In this document: positions 1-7,145 of the stretch, piece after piece
Position numbering within the stretch: position 1 is the first letter of the stretch
How the letters are laid out: each line of letters opens with the position of its first letter
Source: Pseudoxanthomonas sp.
GTDB lineage: Bacteria; Pseudomonadota; Gammaproteobacteria; Xanthomonadales; Xanthomonadaceae
Direction of reading: 5' to 3'
Assembly (NCBI GenBank): GCA_026785795.1
Contig: JAJAZJ010000201.1
Location: 1 to 9,410, forward strand
DNA length: 9,410 nt
Made by a program: the position numbers and the translations under genes
Notes under the pieces: model-generated
Told to the model about the DNA's origin: nothing
The model's database searches: none
The model's input: only the letters and a program-made list of their open reading frames with translations

Positions 1-794
1 CGCGCACCCGGCTCAATGAAACCTGGCCGCGCTACCGGGACACCTATAAATCGCGGGTCCAGGCGCTGGCGCGGAAGTCGGACCAGGGCGACGCGTTCGC
101 GCAGTTCATGCTCGGTTCGATGCTGGTTTCCGGCAGCTTCGAAGAGGCGGCACCCACGGACGAGCCCAGGGGCTGGAAACTGCTTGAGCAGGCCAGCGAA
201 GGCGGGAACAGCACGGCGGCGTGGTACGTGTTCGGCCACATGATGTCCGATCGGACGCGCTTCAGCGATGCGTACCTGCGCCAGGCTCTGACCCACCTGC
301 AGCGCGCCGCCGACGCCGGCAACGGCCAGGCCATGGCCGCGCTGGGGTCGTTTTATCTCGAGGGCCTTGGCGGGCTGCCGCGCGATTGCGTGCAGGCGGC
401 CGACTGGCAGGCGCGCGCCGAGGAGTCCGGGGTGGAAAGCGCACGCAACGATCGCGTCTGGACCCTGGCCACCTGCCCGATTGCCGCCCAGCGCAACCCT
501 GCCCGCGCCCTGCAGCTCGCCGGCTACATGGTCAGCAACCGCGACAGCCTGCGTGCGGCCCACTTGGACACGGTAGCCGCGGCCTACGCCGCCAACCGCA
601 ATTTCACCGAAGCAGCCAGGTTCCAGCAGCTGGCCCTGGACAAGCTGGCCAGCGACAGCGACGGCGCTGCCGATGCCAAGGGCGTAGCAACCACCCGCAA
701 GCGCATGCAGGCGCGACTGAGTGGGTATCAGGGCGGCAAAGATTACGTCCTGGACTACAGCACCCTGATGGACACCGCGGAAGGCAGCCCGTGA
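1..794 (+). CDS. Sel1-repeat (TPR-like) protein, 5' end outside window
   Basis: The reading frame is open from the left edge (first full codon at base 3) to the TGA at 792–794, giving 263 visible residues; the true start lies upstream, so the internal ATG at 108 is not the start. Sel1-type helical repeats are visible: a helix ending in GDAFAQFMLGSML (about residues 28–40), then LLEQASEGGNSTAAWYVFG, then LQRAADAGNGQAMAALGSFY followed by an AADWQARAEESG helix. These show the usual alternation of A, G and L. Known Sel1 proteins are solenoid scaffolds, often in the periplasm or envelope; no enzymatic residues are seen. The last 100 residues or so (AAHLDTVAAAYAANRNFTEAARFQQLAL) look like an ordinary TPR. 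The stop codon overlaps the start of the next gene (TGATG), so it is probably translated with the two PH-domain membrane proteins downstream. Any signal peptide would be off the window. The family call is good; the specific role is unknown. Confidence 0.85.
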   Translation, partial: RTRLNETWPRYRDTYKSRVQALARKSDQGDAFAQFMLGSMLVSGSFEEAAPTDEPRGWKLLEQASEGGNSTAAWYVFGHMMSDRTRFSDAYLRQALTHLQRAADAGNGQAMAALGSFYLEGLGGLPRDCVQAADWQARAEESGVESARNDRVWTLATCPIAAQRNPARALQLAGYMVSNRDSLRAAHLDTVAAAYAANRNFTEAARFQQLALDKLASDSDGAADAKGVATTRKRMQARLSGYQGGKDYVLDYSTLMDTAEGSP

Positions 795-1321
795 TGCACC
801 CCGAGGAAATTGCACCCACGGCTGCGCCTGCACCCGCGTCCTTGCCCAGTGACTGGCAGCTGCTGCCACTTCGCGGCGCCAAGCTGGCGGCGCTTGGATC
901 GGCTACGGGGATGGCGATTCCGTTTGCGCTGGCCTTCGCTGCGCTGTCGCGCATCCGGGTGCTGGAGTTCGGCAATCTCTTCGTGATGGCCCTGATCGGC
1001 GCGTTGCTCGGCCTGGGCATCGGCGCCTGGCTGGGGTTCATGCGCCATCGCCGCGTGTCGTGGAAGCTGGATGCGGAAGGTTTCGCGGTGCGGCGCGGGA
1101 ACTGGTGGCGAACCGAGACCCGCGTACCGGTCTCGCGCGTGCAGCACCTGGACCTGAAGCGCGGGCCGCTGGAGCGCGGACTTTCGCTGGCCACCCTGGT
1201 GGTTCACACCGCCGGCACCAGCATGGCCGCGGTCACGGTGTCGGGCCTGGACGGCGCGGATGCCGAACACCTGCGCGACCGGCTTGGGCACCAGCTTGAG
1301 CAGGCCGACGACGCCCTGTGA
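794..1321 (+). CDS. YdbS-like membrane protein with one bacterial PH (bPH2/DUF304) domain
   Basis: The product has 175 residues. The ATG at 794 shares its A with the stop codon of the Sel1 gene, which fixes the start; the frame runs on far upstream but there it overlaps the Sel1 gene. A Pro/Ala-rich N-terminus is followed by two hydrophobic segments at about residues 31–54 and 61–83 (FVMALIGALLGLGIGAWLGF). A cytoplasmic bPH2 domain follows at about 88–168. Its signature is visible: W90KLDAEGFAVRRGNWWR, then VPVSRVQHLDLKRGPLER, then LATLVVHTAG and GLDGADAEHLRDRL. Two-helix plus one-PH architecture matches YdbS, the usual small partner of YdbT. In Bacillus subtilis ydbST belongs to the SigW regulon and is linked to resistance to antimicrobial peptides; whether that holds here is inference. 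The stop codon overlaps the next gene as TGATG, so the pair is almost certainly co-translated. Confidence 0.85.
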   Translation: MHPEEIAPTAAPAPASLPSDWQLLPLRGAKLAALGSATGMAIPFALAFAALSRIRVLEFGNLFVMALIGALLGLGIGAWLGFMRHRRVSWKLDAEGFAVRRGNWWRTETRVPVSRVQHLDLKRGPLERGLSLATLVVHTAGTSMAAVTVSGLDGADAEHLRDRLGHQLEQADDAL

Positions 1322-2829
1322 TGGATCCTGCCGTGCCGGACGCCCCCCCCGAACGACGACTGCACCCGTGGTCGTGGCTGTTCGTGCTGCTGCAGCAGCT
1401 GCGGCAATTCATCGTGCCGCTGGTGGCCCTGCTGGTGTTTGGCGGCAGCAGCGATCGCGGCGGCATGTGGATGACCTTCGGCCCGCTGCTGGCAGTGGGC
1501 GTGCTGGTGCTGCTGTCGCTGCTGCAATACTTCACCTATCGCTACCGCGTGGGCAGGGACGGGCTGACCATCCGCGAAGGCTGGCTGCACCGCTCGCTGC
1601 GCGAGATCCCGTTCTCACGCATCCACAACGTGGTCCTGCACCAGTCGCTGTTGCATCGCATGTTCGGGGTGGCCGAAGTACGGCTTGAATCCGCCGGCGG
1701 GCAGAAGCCCGAGGCGCAGATGCGGGTGCTGGACATGGAGCAGGCGCTGGCGCTGGAAAACCTGGTCAGGCACCGGGGGCAAACGCCGGAGGCAGCGCCT
1801 GAACTGGCCCAGGCGCAGGCCGACGAACTGTTCTCGCTTCCCACTGCGGAGGTGATACGCCTGGGCCTGGTTTCCAACCGCGGCATGATCGTGATGGCGG
1901 CCGCCGTTGGCCTGGCTTCGCAGCTGGTCCCGGATCGTCTGATCGCCAACATGGTTGAGCAAAGTGGGCGCCAGGCCTATGGCTATGCGAGCGGGCTGCA
2001 CCTGGGCTGGCTGAGCGGCGCCGCGGCCGGCGTGACCCTGCTTTTGATCGCCTTACTGCTGCTGCGTGGACTGTCGGTGCTGCTGGCGCTGGTGAAGTAC
2101 CACGGGTTCCGCCTGAGCGAGGAACAGCGCAGGCTCACCGTGCAGCGCGGCCTGTTCTCGAAACTGCGCACCAGCGTCAGTCGACGCCGCATCCAGGCGT
2201 GGACCCTGCAGGAAAGCTTCCTGCACCGCGTGCTGAAACGACGCAGCCTGGGGATCGACACCGCAGTGTCGCAGCAGGCGCAGGGCGACGATCGCGCGCT
2301 GAAGGAACTGGCGCCTATCGCAACGCCACAGCAATGCGAGGCGCTGATCCAGCACCTGCTGCCGCACGCCCATTGGCCGCGTGAGTCGTGGATCGGACTA
2401 CCCGTGCGGGCATGGTGGCGGCTGTTCCTGCCCACCGCGCTGTTCATGCCGCTGCTCGCTGGCGTGCTGCTGCTGTATTTCGGCGAAGCCTGGGCGCTGC
2501 TGCCGCTGCTGTGGCTGCCGTGGGCGGCGTACTCGGCCCGGCAGCAGGCGCGGCGGCATGGTTATTCGGTGGATGATCAACTCGTGGCCGTGCGCGGCGG
2601 CTGGTGGTCGCGCTATTGGCGATTCGCCGAAATCGACAAGCTGCAGGCCCTGCGCCTGGCGCGGTCGCCGCTGGATCGCCGCCTGGGGACCGCCAGCCTG
2701 CACCTGGACACCGCCGGCGCCAATGGCCTGCTGCCGCCGCTGCAGATCCGCTTCCTGCCGCTGGCCGATGCCGAGCTGCTGTACCGCCAGCTTGCCGCTG
2801 CACTGGCGCGGCGCCGGCTGCGCTGGTAG
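1321..2829 (+). CDS. YdbT-like membrane protein with three bacterial PH (bPH2/DUF304) domains
   Basis: The product has 502 residues from the ATG at 1321, whose A is the last base of the preceding stop codon; a GTG one codon earlier (1318) is the alternative. Hydrophobic helices lie at about 27–41, 51–71, 186–203, 232–258 and 369–405. The three bPH2 domains lie at about 72–150 (YRVGRDGLTIREGWLHRS, IPFSRIHNVVLHQSLLHR), 257–348 (VKYHGFRLSEEQRRLTVQRG, SRRRIQAWTLQESFLHR) and 412–495 (HGYSVDDQLVAVRGGWW, then LQALRLARSPLDRRLG, LHLDTAG). Each repeats the pattern 'G-phi-x-V-R-x-G ... R-h-Q ... S-x-h-x-R', so the gene looks like an internal triplication of the single-domain unit in its partner. This length and layout are normal for YdbT. 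The likely role is a membrane-bound envelope or stress factor working with the YdbS-like protein; its biochemistry is unknown. An 8-C run spans codons 8–10. Confidence 0.85.
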   Translation: MDPAVPDAPPERRLHPWSWLFVLLQQLRQFIVPLVALLVFGGSSDRGGMWMTFGPLLAVGVLVLLSLLQYFTYRYRVGRDGLTIREGWLHRSLREIPFSRIHNVVLHQSLLHRMFGVAEVRLESAGGQKPEAQMRVLDMEQALALENLVRHRGQTPEAAPELAQAQADELFSLPTAEVIRLGLVSNRGMIVMAAAVGLASQLVPDRLIANMVEQSGRQAYGYASGLHLGWLSGAAAGVTLLLIALLLLRGLSVLLALVKYHGFRLSEEQRRLTVQRGLFSKLRTSVSRRRIQAWTLQESFLHRVLKRRSLGIDTAVSQQAQGDDRALKELAPIATPQQCEALIQHLLPHAHWPRESWIGLPVRAWWRLFLPTALFMPLLAGVLLLYFGEAWALLPLLWLPWAAYSARQQARRHGYSVDDQLVAVRGGWWSRYWRFAEIDKLQALRLARSPLDRRLGTASLHLDTAGANGLLPPLQIRFLPLADAELLYRQLAAALARRRLRW

Positions 2830-2870
2830 CCAGGACTTCGCAACCCCATTCTTCCGGATCGCCCCCCACC

Positions 2871-3629
2871 ATGGCCAATCCACTGCCGCTCTCAGCGGTG
2901 ATCATCGCCAAGAACGAAGCCGACCGCATCCAACGCTGCCTGCAGTCACTGCACGCGGTCTGCGCGGAGATGCTGGTCCTGGACTGTGGCTCCGATGACG
3001 ACACCGTGGCCGTGGCGCGTGCGGCCGGCGCGCGCGTGGAGCACCAGGACTGGCTGGGCTTCGCCGGGCAGAAGAACGAAGCCATTGCCCGCGCCTCGCA
3101 GCCGTGGCTGCTGCTGATGGACGCCGATGAATGGCTGGCCGAAGGTGCAGAAGCCACGCTGCGGTCGATGTTTGCGGACGGCAGCGTGGAAGATGCGGAC
3201 GCCTGGCGGGTGGTGCGGCGCAACTGGTTCCTGGGCACCCTGCTGCACGGCAAGGAGCGCTTCGAGCGCCTGGTTCGCCCGGACCATCGGTTCCTGCCCA
3301 TGCGCGTGCACGAACGCCCGGACCTGGCCGGCAAGCGGGTGCGTGACTGCAGCGTGGTGATCGAGCACAACACGGCGCGCTCGCTGGACCAGCACCGCCG
3401 CAAGAACAGCCGCTATGCGCAGCTCTGGGCCGAACAGAAGCACGAGGACGGCAGGCGTTGCTCGGCGCTGGCCCCGTGGACCCACGCCACCGCGTACTGG
3501 CTGAAGGCCTACCTGCTGCGCGGCGCCTGGCGCGAAGGCCGCACCGGCTGGCAGTACCACGCCAGCCACGCGCGCGCCGTAATAGAGAAATACCAGCGCC
3601 TGCATGCGCTGGGCAAGCGGGTCCGCTAG
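2871..3629 (+). CDS. Family 2 glycosyltransferase, WaaE/KdtX type (LPS core)
   Basis: The product has 252 residues from the ATG at 2871. The frame is open further upstream, but there it lies inside the PH-domain gene, and the family begins with exactly this type of strand (LSAVIIAKNEADRI, residues 7–20). The GT-A nucleotide-sugar fold is visible: VLDCGSDDDT at 36–45, QKNEAI at 67–72, and the metal-binding DxD as LLMDADEW at 81–88. The WaaE-type second half follows: RRNWFLGTLLHG at 116–127, RLVRP, a VHERP motif at 146–150 whose His-Glu fits the catalytic region, then IEHNTARSLDQHRRKNSRYA, and a C-terminal helical segment with WLKAYLLRGAWREGRTGWQY. Known relatives add a glucosyl residue to the inner LPS core on the cytoplasmic side of the inner membrane. 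The acceptor and sugar here are unknown. The gap to the gene before is 41 bp with no clear Shine-Dalgarno or terminator, so it may be read from the upstream operon. Confidence 0.85.
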   Translation: MANPLPLSAVIIAKNEADRIQRCLQSLHAVCAEMLVLDCGSDDDTVAVARAAGARVEHQDWLGFAGQKNEAIARASQPWLLLMDADEWLAEGAEATLRSMFADGSVEDADAWRVVRRNWFLGTLLHGKERFERLVRPDHRFLPMRVHERPDLAGKRVRDCSVVIEHNTARSLDQHRRKNSRYAQLWAEQKHEDGRRCSALAPWTHATAYWLKAYLLRGAWREGRTGWQYHASHARAVIEKYQRLHALGKRVR

Positions 3630-3684
3630 CGCACCACCGCTCCCGCGACCGGCAAATACGGGACGCTGAGCAGTCCGGGTATGG

Positions 3685-4497
3685 TCAGGACTTGATGATC
3701 CCGTGCGGCGTCCACACGATGTTCTCGCCCACCGTCTGCGCGCGGATGGCCAGGTTGTTCTGCACCGATTCCTTGGTCTTATAGCCACGCGAATGGTCCA
3801 GGTGCAGGCAGATGGCGCGGTGCCGGATCTGCTTGCCGCTCACGCCGTGGTTCTCCAGGCGTTCGCCCAGCTCACGATCCGGGCCACCGTACTTCATGCG
3901 CTCGTCATAGCCGTTGATGGCCAGCAGGTCGTCTTTCCACGCCGATGAATTGCAGTTGTTGAAGGTGGGCCTGGCCGTGGTGATCGCATCCAGCAGCTTG
4001 CCGGTGGCCGCGCCTGCGCCCAGCTTGAGGCGATTGGACAGGTTCATGGGTTCCTGCTGCTTCAACCAGGCCAGGTCGAAGCAGCGGCCACGGTTGATGT
4101 CCTCGGTAGAAATACTTGCACTCAGCCCCATGCCCAGCTTGCAGTAGCCGCCTGACAGGAACCGGCCCTTCTCGGCGTGCAGTGCGTGCATGGCCACGAA
4201 ATCCTTGCGCGGGATGCAGTCGCCGTCGGTGAACAGAATGTAGGGATGGGCCGCGATTGGAATCGCCTTGTTCAGGATCTCCTGGCGGCGGTAGCCCTCA
4301 TCCTCGTGCCAGATGTGCCGCAGCGGCACCGGATAGTCCTGCGCGTAACGTTCCACCAGGGCCTGCGTGGTGGGCCGCGAGCCATCGTCGGCGATGATCA
4401 CCTCGAAGTCCGCGTGGGTCTGCGCGGCGTAGCCCTGCAGCACTTTCTCCAGCCAGGCTTCCGAGTTGTAGGTGCTGACGATGACGGTGATTTTCAT
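3685..4497 (-). CDS. GT-A glycosyltransferase with galactosyltransferase-like C-terminal segment
   Basis: The product has 270 residues from the ATG at 4497. A GTG at 4530 would add 11 residues of low-complexity sequence; the family-typical start MKITVIVSTYN argues for the ATG. The catalytic GT2 domain shows the first beta strand (3–11), EVIIADDGSR at 32–41, and the DxD as LFTDGDCIPRKDF at 88–100. The segment NGYDERMKYGGPDRELGERL at 195–214 corresponds to the C-terminal acceptor-side region seen in galactosyl- and GalNAc-transferase-like bacterial enzymes (Glyco_transf_7C). There the common form is G-W-G-x-E-D; here it reads YGGPDREL, so the acidic residue is kept and the tryptophan is not. 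A HLDHS motif follows at 232–236. It is probably a cytoplasmic enzyme of LPS, capsule or exopolysaccharide synthesis. It converges on the WaaE-like gene across a 55-bp gap. Donor and acceptor cannot be told from the sequence. Confidence 0.85.
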   Translation of the reverse strand: MKITVIVSTYNSEAWLEKVLQGYAAQTHADFEVIIADDGSRPTTQALVERYAQDYPVPLRHIWHEDEGYRRQEILNKAIPIAAHPYILFTDGDCIPRKDFVAMHALHAEKGRFLSGGYCKLGMGLSASISTEDINRGRCFDLAWLKQQEPMNLSNRLKLGAGAATGKLLDAITTARPTFNNCNSSAWKDDLLAINGYDERMKYGGPDRELGERLENHGVSGKQIRHRAICLHLDHSRGYKTKESVQNNLAIRAQTVGENIVWTPHGIIKS

Positions 4498-4825
4498 GGG
4501 ATGCGCAGACGTCGCAGGGGATCGCCGCACAGGTTAACCCTGGCCCCGCCAAATGTCGCGGGCATCCGCCAGGCCACGCTGACGGTTGCCGCGGTCAGGG
4601 ATTCGCCCACTGCAGGGCGCAGCAGGACCACATAGACCGGGAATCCCATGGGGTGCAGCACGCGGGCCGCGGCGCATGGTCACGCGTACCGCCCGCCGCG
4701 ATATACCGCTTATCCAGGCCGAAAGACATGCAGGGGCCCGCCTTGAATCGAAAGTCATGCTGCCGCTCGTTCCTGAGCGTGTGGCTCTCCCCGCTATGTT
4801 CGTAGGCGGCGTGCGTTATGTACGC
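4498..4825. other. 328-bp gap between rsmB and the glycosyltransferase gene; no convincing gene
   Basis: I see no RNA gene and no good ORF here. It must contain the 3' end of the def–fmt–rsmB transcript and, unless there is read-through, the promoter of the minus-strand glycosyltransferase gene. No sigma-70 promoter with both boxes convinces me: on the minus strand a TATATC near 4700 has a very poor −35 at the right distance. A short inverted repeat, CGCTC–GAGCG with a 6-nt loop (4764–4779), lies after rsmB but has no T-run. A small minus-strand frame (ATG at 4649 or GTG at 4661, stop 4496–4494) overlaps the glycosyltransferase start as ATGA and would give 51 or 55 residues. Its codon third positions are about three-quarters G/C by my count, lower than the genes around it, so I leave it as a weak candidate (see findings). 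Confidence 0.5.
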
Positions 4826-6121
4826 TCATCCCAGCTTGAGCATCCGTGCATAGAAAAACCCGTCCATGCCGCGCTCGCCGGGCAATCGCTGGCGGCCGGG
4901 GCCGGCGGCGTGGCCATAGCCGGCATGCAGCGGTTCGGCGCGCGCGTCCGGGGTGCGTTTGAGGAAGGCTTCGACCTGGAACTCGTTTTCGTCTTTCAGG
5001 ATCGAGCACGTGGCGTACACCAGCACCCCACCCGGCCTGACGACTCTCCAGACTGAATCCAGCAGCCGCGACTGCAGCGCGATCAGGGACGTCAGATCCT
5101 CGGGCGTGCGATGCAGCAATACGTCAGGCTGCCGGCGCACGATGCCGGTGGCTGTGCATGGCGCGTCCAGCAGCACCGCATCGAAAGGTTCGCCGTCCCA
5201 CCAGGCCTGCACGTCGGCGGCATCGACGGCGCGGAATTCCGCCACACCTCCGGTGCGGGCGAGCGTTTCGCGCACGCGATTCAAGCGTCGCGGGTCCACG
5301 TCAAGCGCCAGCAGGCGCAATGCAGGGTCGCGCTCAAGCAGGTGCGCAGCCTTGCCGCCCGGCGCTGCGCAGGCGTCCAGCACGCGCGCGCCCGGCGCAG
5401 GCGACAAGGCGTCGGCCACCTGCTGCGCTGAACCGTCCTGCACCGAGGCGGCGCCTTCGGCAAAACCGGGCAGCGCGGTGACCGCGACCGGTGAATCGAT
5501 GCGCAGCGCATCGGGCAGCGCATCGTCGGCAGCACAGGCGATGGCCGCGTCATGCAGCCGCGCGTCGTATTCATCCCGCGTGCCTTGCAAACGATTCACC
5601 CGCAGCCACAGCGGTGCGGCGTGGGCGCTGGCTTCAAAGATCGCGGCGGCGTGGTCGCCCCACTCCAGGTTGATTTTCTTGCGCCGCCACGCCGGCCAGG
5701 CGGCGGCCGGATCGGCGGTGGGGAAGCCCTCGCGCTGCGCGCGTCGCAGCAGTGCGTTGACCATGCCGGCCTGGTGCGGGCGCCCCAGCGCGCGCGCAGC
5801 TTCCACCGTGACCGACAGCGCGGCGTGGGGCGGCAGCCCCATGGCGTCGATCTGGGCGAAGCCGGTCAGCAGCAGCGCACGCAGTTCGCCGTCCTTGTCG
5901 CCGAGCGGCTTCTGCAGCCACAGCTGCAGCGCGGCGTCATAGCGTGCGCGCTGGCGCAGGGCGCCAAAGCACATCGCCTCCAGCAGCGCGCGGTCACGCG
6001 GGTCGGGCAGCTGCGGCAGAACTTTGCCCAACTCGGCCTTGAGTGAACGCCCGCGGTGGACCACTGCATCCAGCACTTTCGCCGCCAGCACGCGCGTGCC
6101 GACGCCGGGCAGCGTGCTCAC
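4826..6121 (-). CDS. rsmB: 16S rRNA (cytosine(967)-C(5))-methyltransferase RsmB
   Basis: The product has 431 residues, the normal length. RsmB (Fmu) transfers a methyl group from SAM to C967 of 16S rRNA, near the P site, during small-subunit assembly. The N-terminal NusB-like helical RNA-binding domain spans about 1–140 ([31 protein letters not shown]). The methyltransferase domain carries the SAM-binding motif [16 protein letters not shown] at 248–263, the acidic LALDVD at 271–276, motif [19 protein letters not shown] at 317–333 with Cys322, and motif VI VYATCSI at 368–374 with the nucleophile Cys372. The C-terminus ends in the family-typical [13 protein letters not shown]. The start is GTG at 6121, and GTGA overlaps the stop of fmt by four bases, so rsmB is probably translated by coupling. 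An AGG directly abuts the GTG. A GTG ten codons downstream is a less likely start. It is the last gene of the def–fmt–rsmB operon. Confidence 0.97.
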   Translation of the reverse strand: MSTLPGVGTRVLAAKVLDAVVHRGRSLKAELGKVLPQLPDPRDRALLEAMCFGALRQRARYDAALQLWLQKPLGDKDGELRALLLTGFAQIDAMGLPPHAALSVTVEAARALGRPHQAGMVNALLRRAQREGFPTADPAAAWPAWRRKKINLEWGDHAAAIFEASAHAAPLWLRVNRLQGTRDEYDARLHDAAIACAADDALPDALRIDSPVAVTALPGFAEGAASVQDGSAQQVADALSPAPGARVLDACAAPGGKAAHLLERDPALRLLALDVDPRRLNRVRETLARTGGVAEFRAVDAADVQAWWDGEPFDAVLLDAPCTATGIVRRQPDVLLHRTPEDLTSLIALQSRLLDSVWRVVRPGGVLVYATCSILKDENEFQVEAFLKRTPDARAEPLHAGYGHAAGPGRQRLPGERGMDGFFYARMLKLG

Positions 6122-7038
6122 CCTGCAACCAGGTCGTGGCGGGCGTTGAGGTAGTCGGCCGCGGTGATGGCCTTGCCACCTTCGCGCTGGATCACGCGCA
6201 GGCGCAGCGCGCCGGACCCGCAGGCAATGTCCAGGCCCTGCTTGCCGGCCGCAAGCAGGGTTCCGGGCGCCTGGCCATGGTCGAGATCAAGTGCCGCCGC
6301 GCCGTGGATGCGCAGGCGTTCGCCGGCCACCTGCGCTTCGGCAACCGGCCACGGGCTGAAGGCGCGCACCTTGCGCGCCAGCTGCGCCGCTGGCTCATTC
6401 CAGTCCAGGCGTGCCTCGTCCTTGTGCAGTTTGTGCGCATAGGTCACCCCTTCCACCGGCTGCGGCGTGGGCAGCGGGCGCATGCCGGCGCGCAGCAGTC
6501 CCAGCCCGTCGGCGAGGACCTGCGCGCCCATCTCGGCCAGGCGATCATGCAGCTGGCCGCCGGTTTCGGCGGGCTGGATCGGCGTGGACTTGTGCAGGAG
6601 CACCGGACCGGTGTCCAGCCCTGCCTCCATCTGCATCAGGCAGACCCCGGTCTGCTCGTCGCCGGCCTCGATCGCGCGCTGGATCGGCGCCGCGCCGCGC
6701 CAGCGCGGCAGCAGCGAGGCATGCACGTTCCAGCAGCCGAAACGCGGGATCTGCAGCACCTTGCGCGGCAGGATCAGGCCATACGCCACCACCACCAGCA
6801 GGTCGGGCGCCAGCTGGCGCAGCACGTCCTGCATCAGTTCGCCCTTCAGGCTTTCCGGCTGCAGCACCGGCAGGCCAAGGGCAATGGCCTCGCGCTTCAC
6901 CGGCGAGAGCGCAAGCCCGCGCCCGCGCCCCGCGCGACGGTCAGGCTGGGTGTACACGGCCACCACCTCCCCGCGCGCGGCCGCAGCCCGCAGCGACGGG
7001 AGGGCGAATTCAGGGGTGCCGGCGAAGACGATTTTCAT
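6118..7038 (-). CDS. fmt: Methionyl-tRNA formyltransferase Fmt
   Basis: The product has 306 residues, close to the usual 310–315. Fmt moves a formyl group from 10-formyl-tetrahydrofolate to Met-tRNA(fMet), allowing initiation in the cytoplasm. The start [16 protein letters not shown] is classic for the family. The flexible tRNA-contact loop appears as [11 protein letters not shown] (31–41). The catalytic triad is visible as Asn104 and His106 in [17 protein letters not shown] (104–120) and Asp142 in AGLDTGPVL (139–147). The C-terminal OB-like tRNA-binding domain starts near residue 205 (THAHKL-type motif seen as [14 protein letters not shown]). It lies 107 bp after def and overlaps rsmB by four bases. 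Upstream of the ATG at 7038 there is no purine-rich Shine-Dalgarno; the bases are C-rich and run straight into the arm of an inverted repeat. No alternative upstream start is seen. Confidence 0.98.
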   Translation of the reverse strand: MKIVFAGTPEFALPSLRAAAARGEVVAVYTQPDRRAGRGRGLALSPVKREAIALGLPVLQPESLKGELMQDVLRQLAPDLLVVVAYGLILPRKVLQIPRFGCWNVHASLLPRWRGAAPIQRAIEAGDEQTGVCLMQMEAGLDTGPVLLHKSTPIQPAETGGQLHDRLAEMGAQVLADGLGLLRAGMRPLPTPQPVEGVTYAHKLHKDEARLDWNEPAAQLARKVRAFSPWPVAEAQVAGERLRIHGAAALDLDHGQAPGTLLAAGKQGLDIACGSGALRLRVIQREGGKAITAADYLNARHDLVAG

Positions 7039-7044
7039 TGGGGG

Positions 7045-7145
7045 GCCGGGAATGGGGAATCGAGAATCGGGAATTTGAAGGGCAAGTGCAAAGAGGGCGT
7101 AGGCCGCTTGAAGCTATTCCCTATTCTCCATTCCCCATTCCCGGC
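7045..7145. repeat. Inverted repeat of GGGAAT heptamers in the def–fmt gap
   Basis: The left arm is 7045–7074 and the right arm 7116–7145. I aligned the reverse complement of the left arm to the right arm and find 28 of 30 bases matching, with a 41-base loop (7075–7115). Beyond a terminal GCC, each arm is four imperfect 7-bp tandem units of the form G(G/A)GAATN (GGGAATG, GGGAATC and GAGAATC variants on the left; their complements on the right). The right arm ends directly against the def stop codon (complement at 7146–7148) and the left arm ends six bases before the fmt start. Transcribed, it would fold into a long hairpin inside the def–fmt message. Dispersed GGGAAT-type repeats between genes are something I associate with Xanthomonadaceae genomes; that this is a member of such a family is inference. 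It has no coding capacity. Confidence 0.85.

Noticed and set aside
2604..2870. Upstream extension of the WaaE-like glycosyltransferase frame
   Set aside because: These 89 codons lie inside the PH-domain gene in another frame and encode Ala/Arg/Pro-rich sequence; the family begins near the ATG at 2871.
2862..2876. CCACCATGG context at the glycosyltransferase start, resembling a eukaryotic Kozak site
   Set aside because: It is chance in a bacterial chromosome segment; all neighbours are bacterial genes.
3639..3666. Bulged hairpin (GCTCCCG with CGGGACGC) between the two convergent glycosyltransferase genes
   Set aside because: It is well placed for a two-way terminator, but the stem is short and interrupted and there is no T-run on either strand.
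4532..4539. GGTTAACC palindrome in the rsmB–glycosyltransferase gap
   Set aside because: It is only eight bases long and has no partner site or clear promoter nearby.
4534..4758. Minus-strand frame of 74 codons in the rsmB–glycosyltransferase gap
   Set aside because: It is an Arg/Gly/Pro-rich product without motifs, ribosome binding site or sensible neighbours.
4764..4779. CGCTC–GAGCG hairpin after rsmB
   Set aside because: It is only a five-pair stem without a T-tract, about 47 bases past the stop codon; such stems occur by chance in GC-rich DNA.
4953..5942. Long plus-strand open frame (329 codons) opposite rsmB
   Set aside because: It is antisense to a fully supported rsmB, its product is an Arg/Ser/Ala-rich low-complexity sequence, and long antisense frames are expected in very GC-rich coding DNA.
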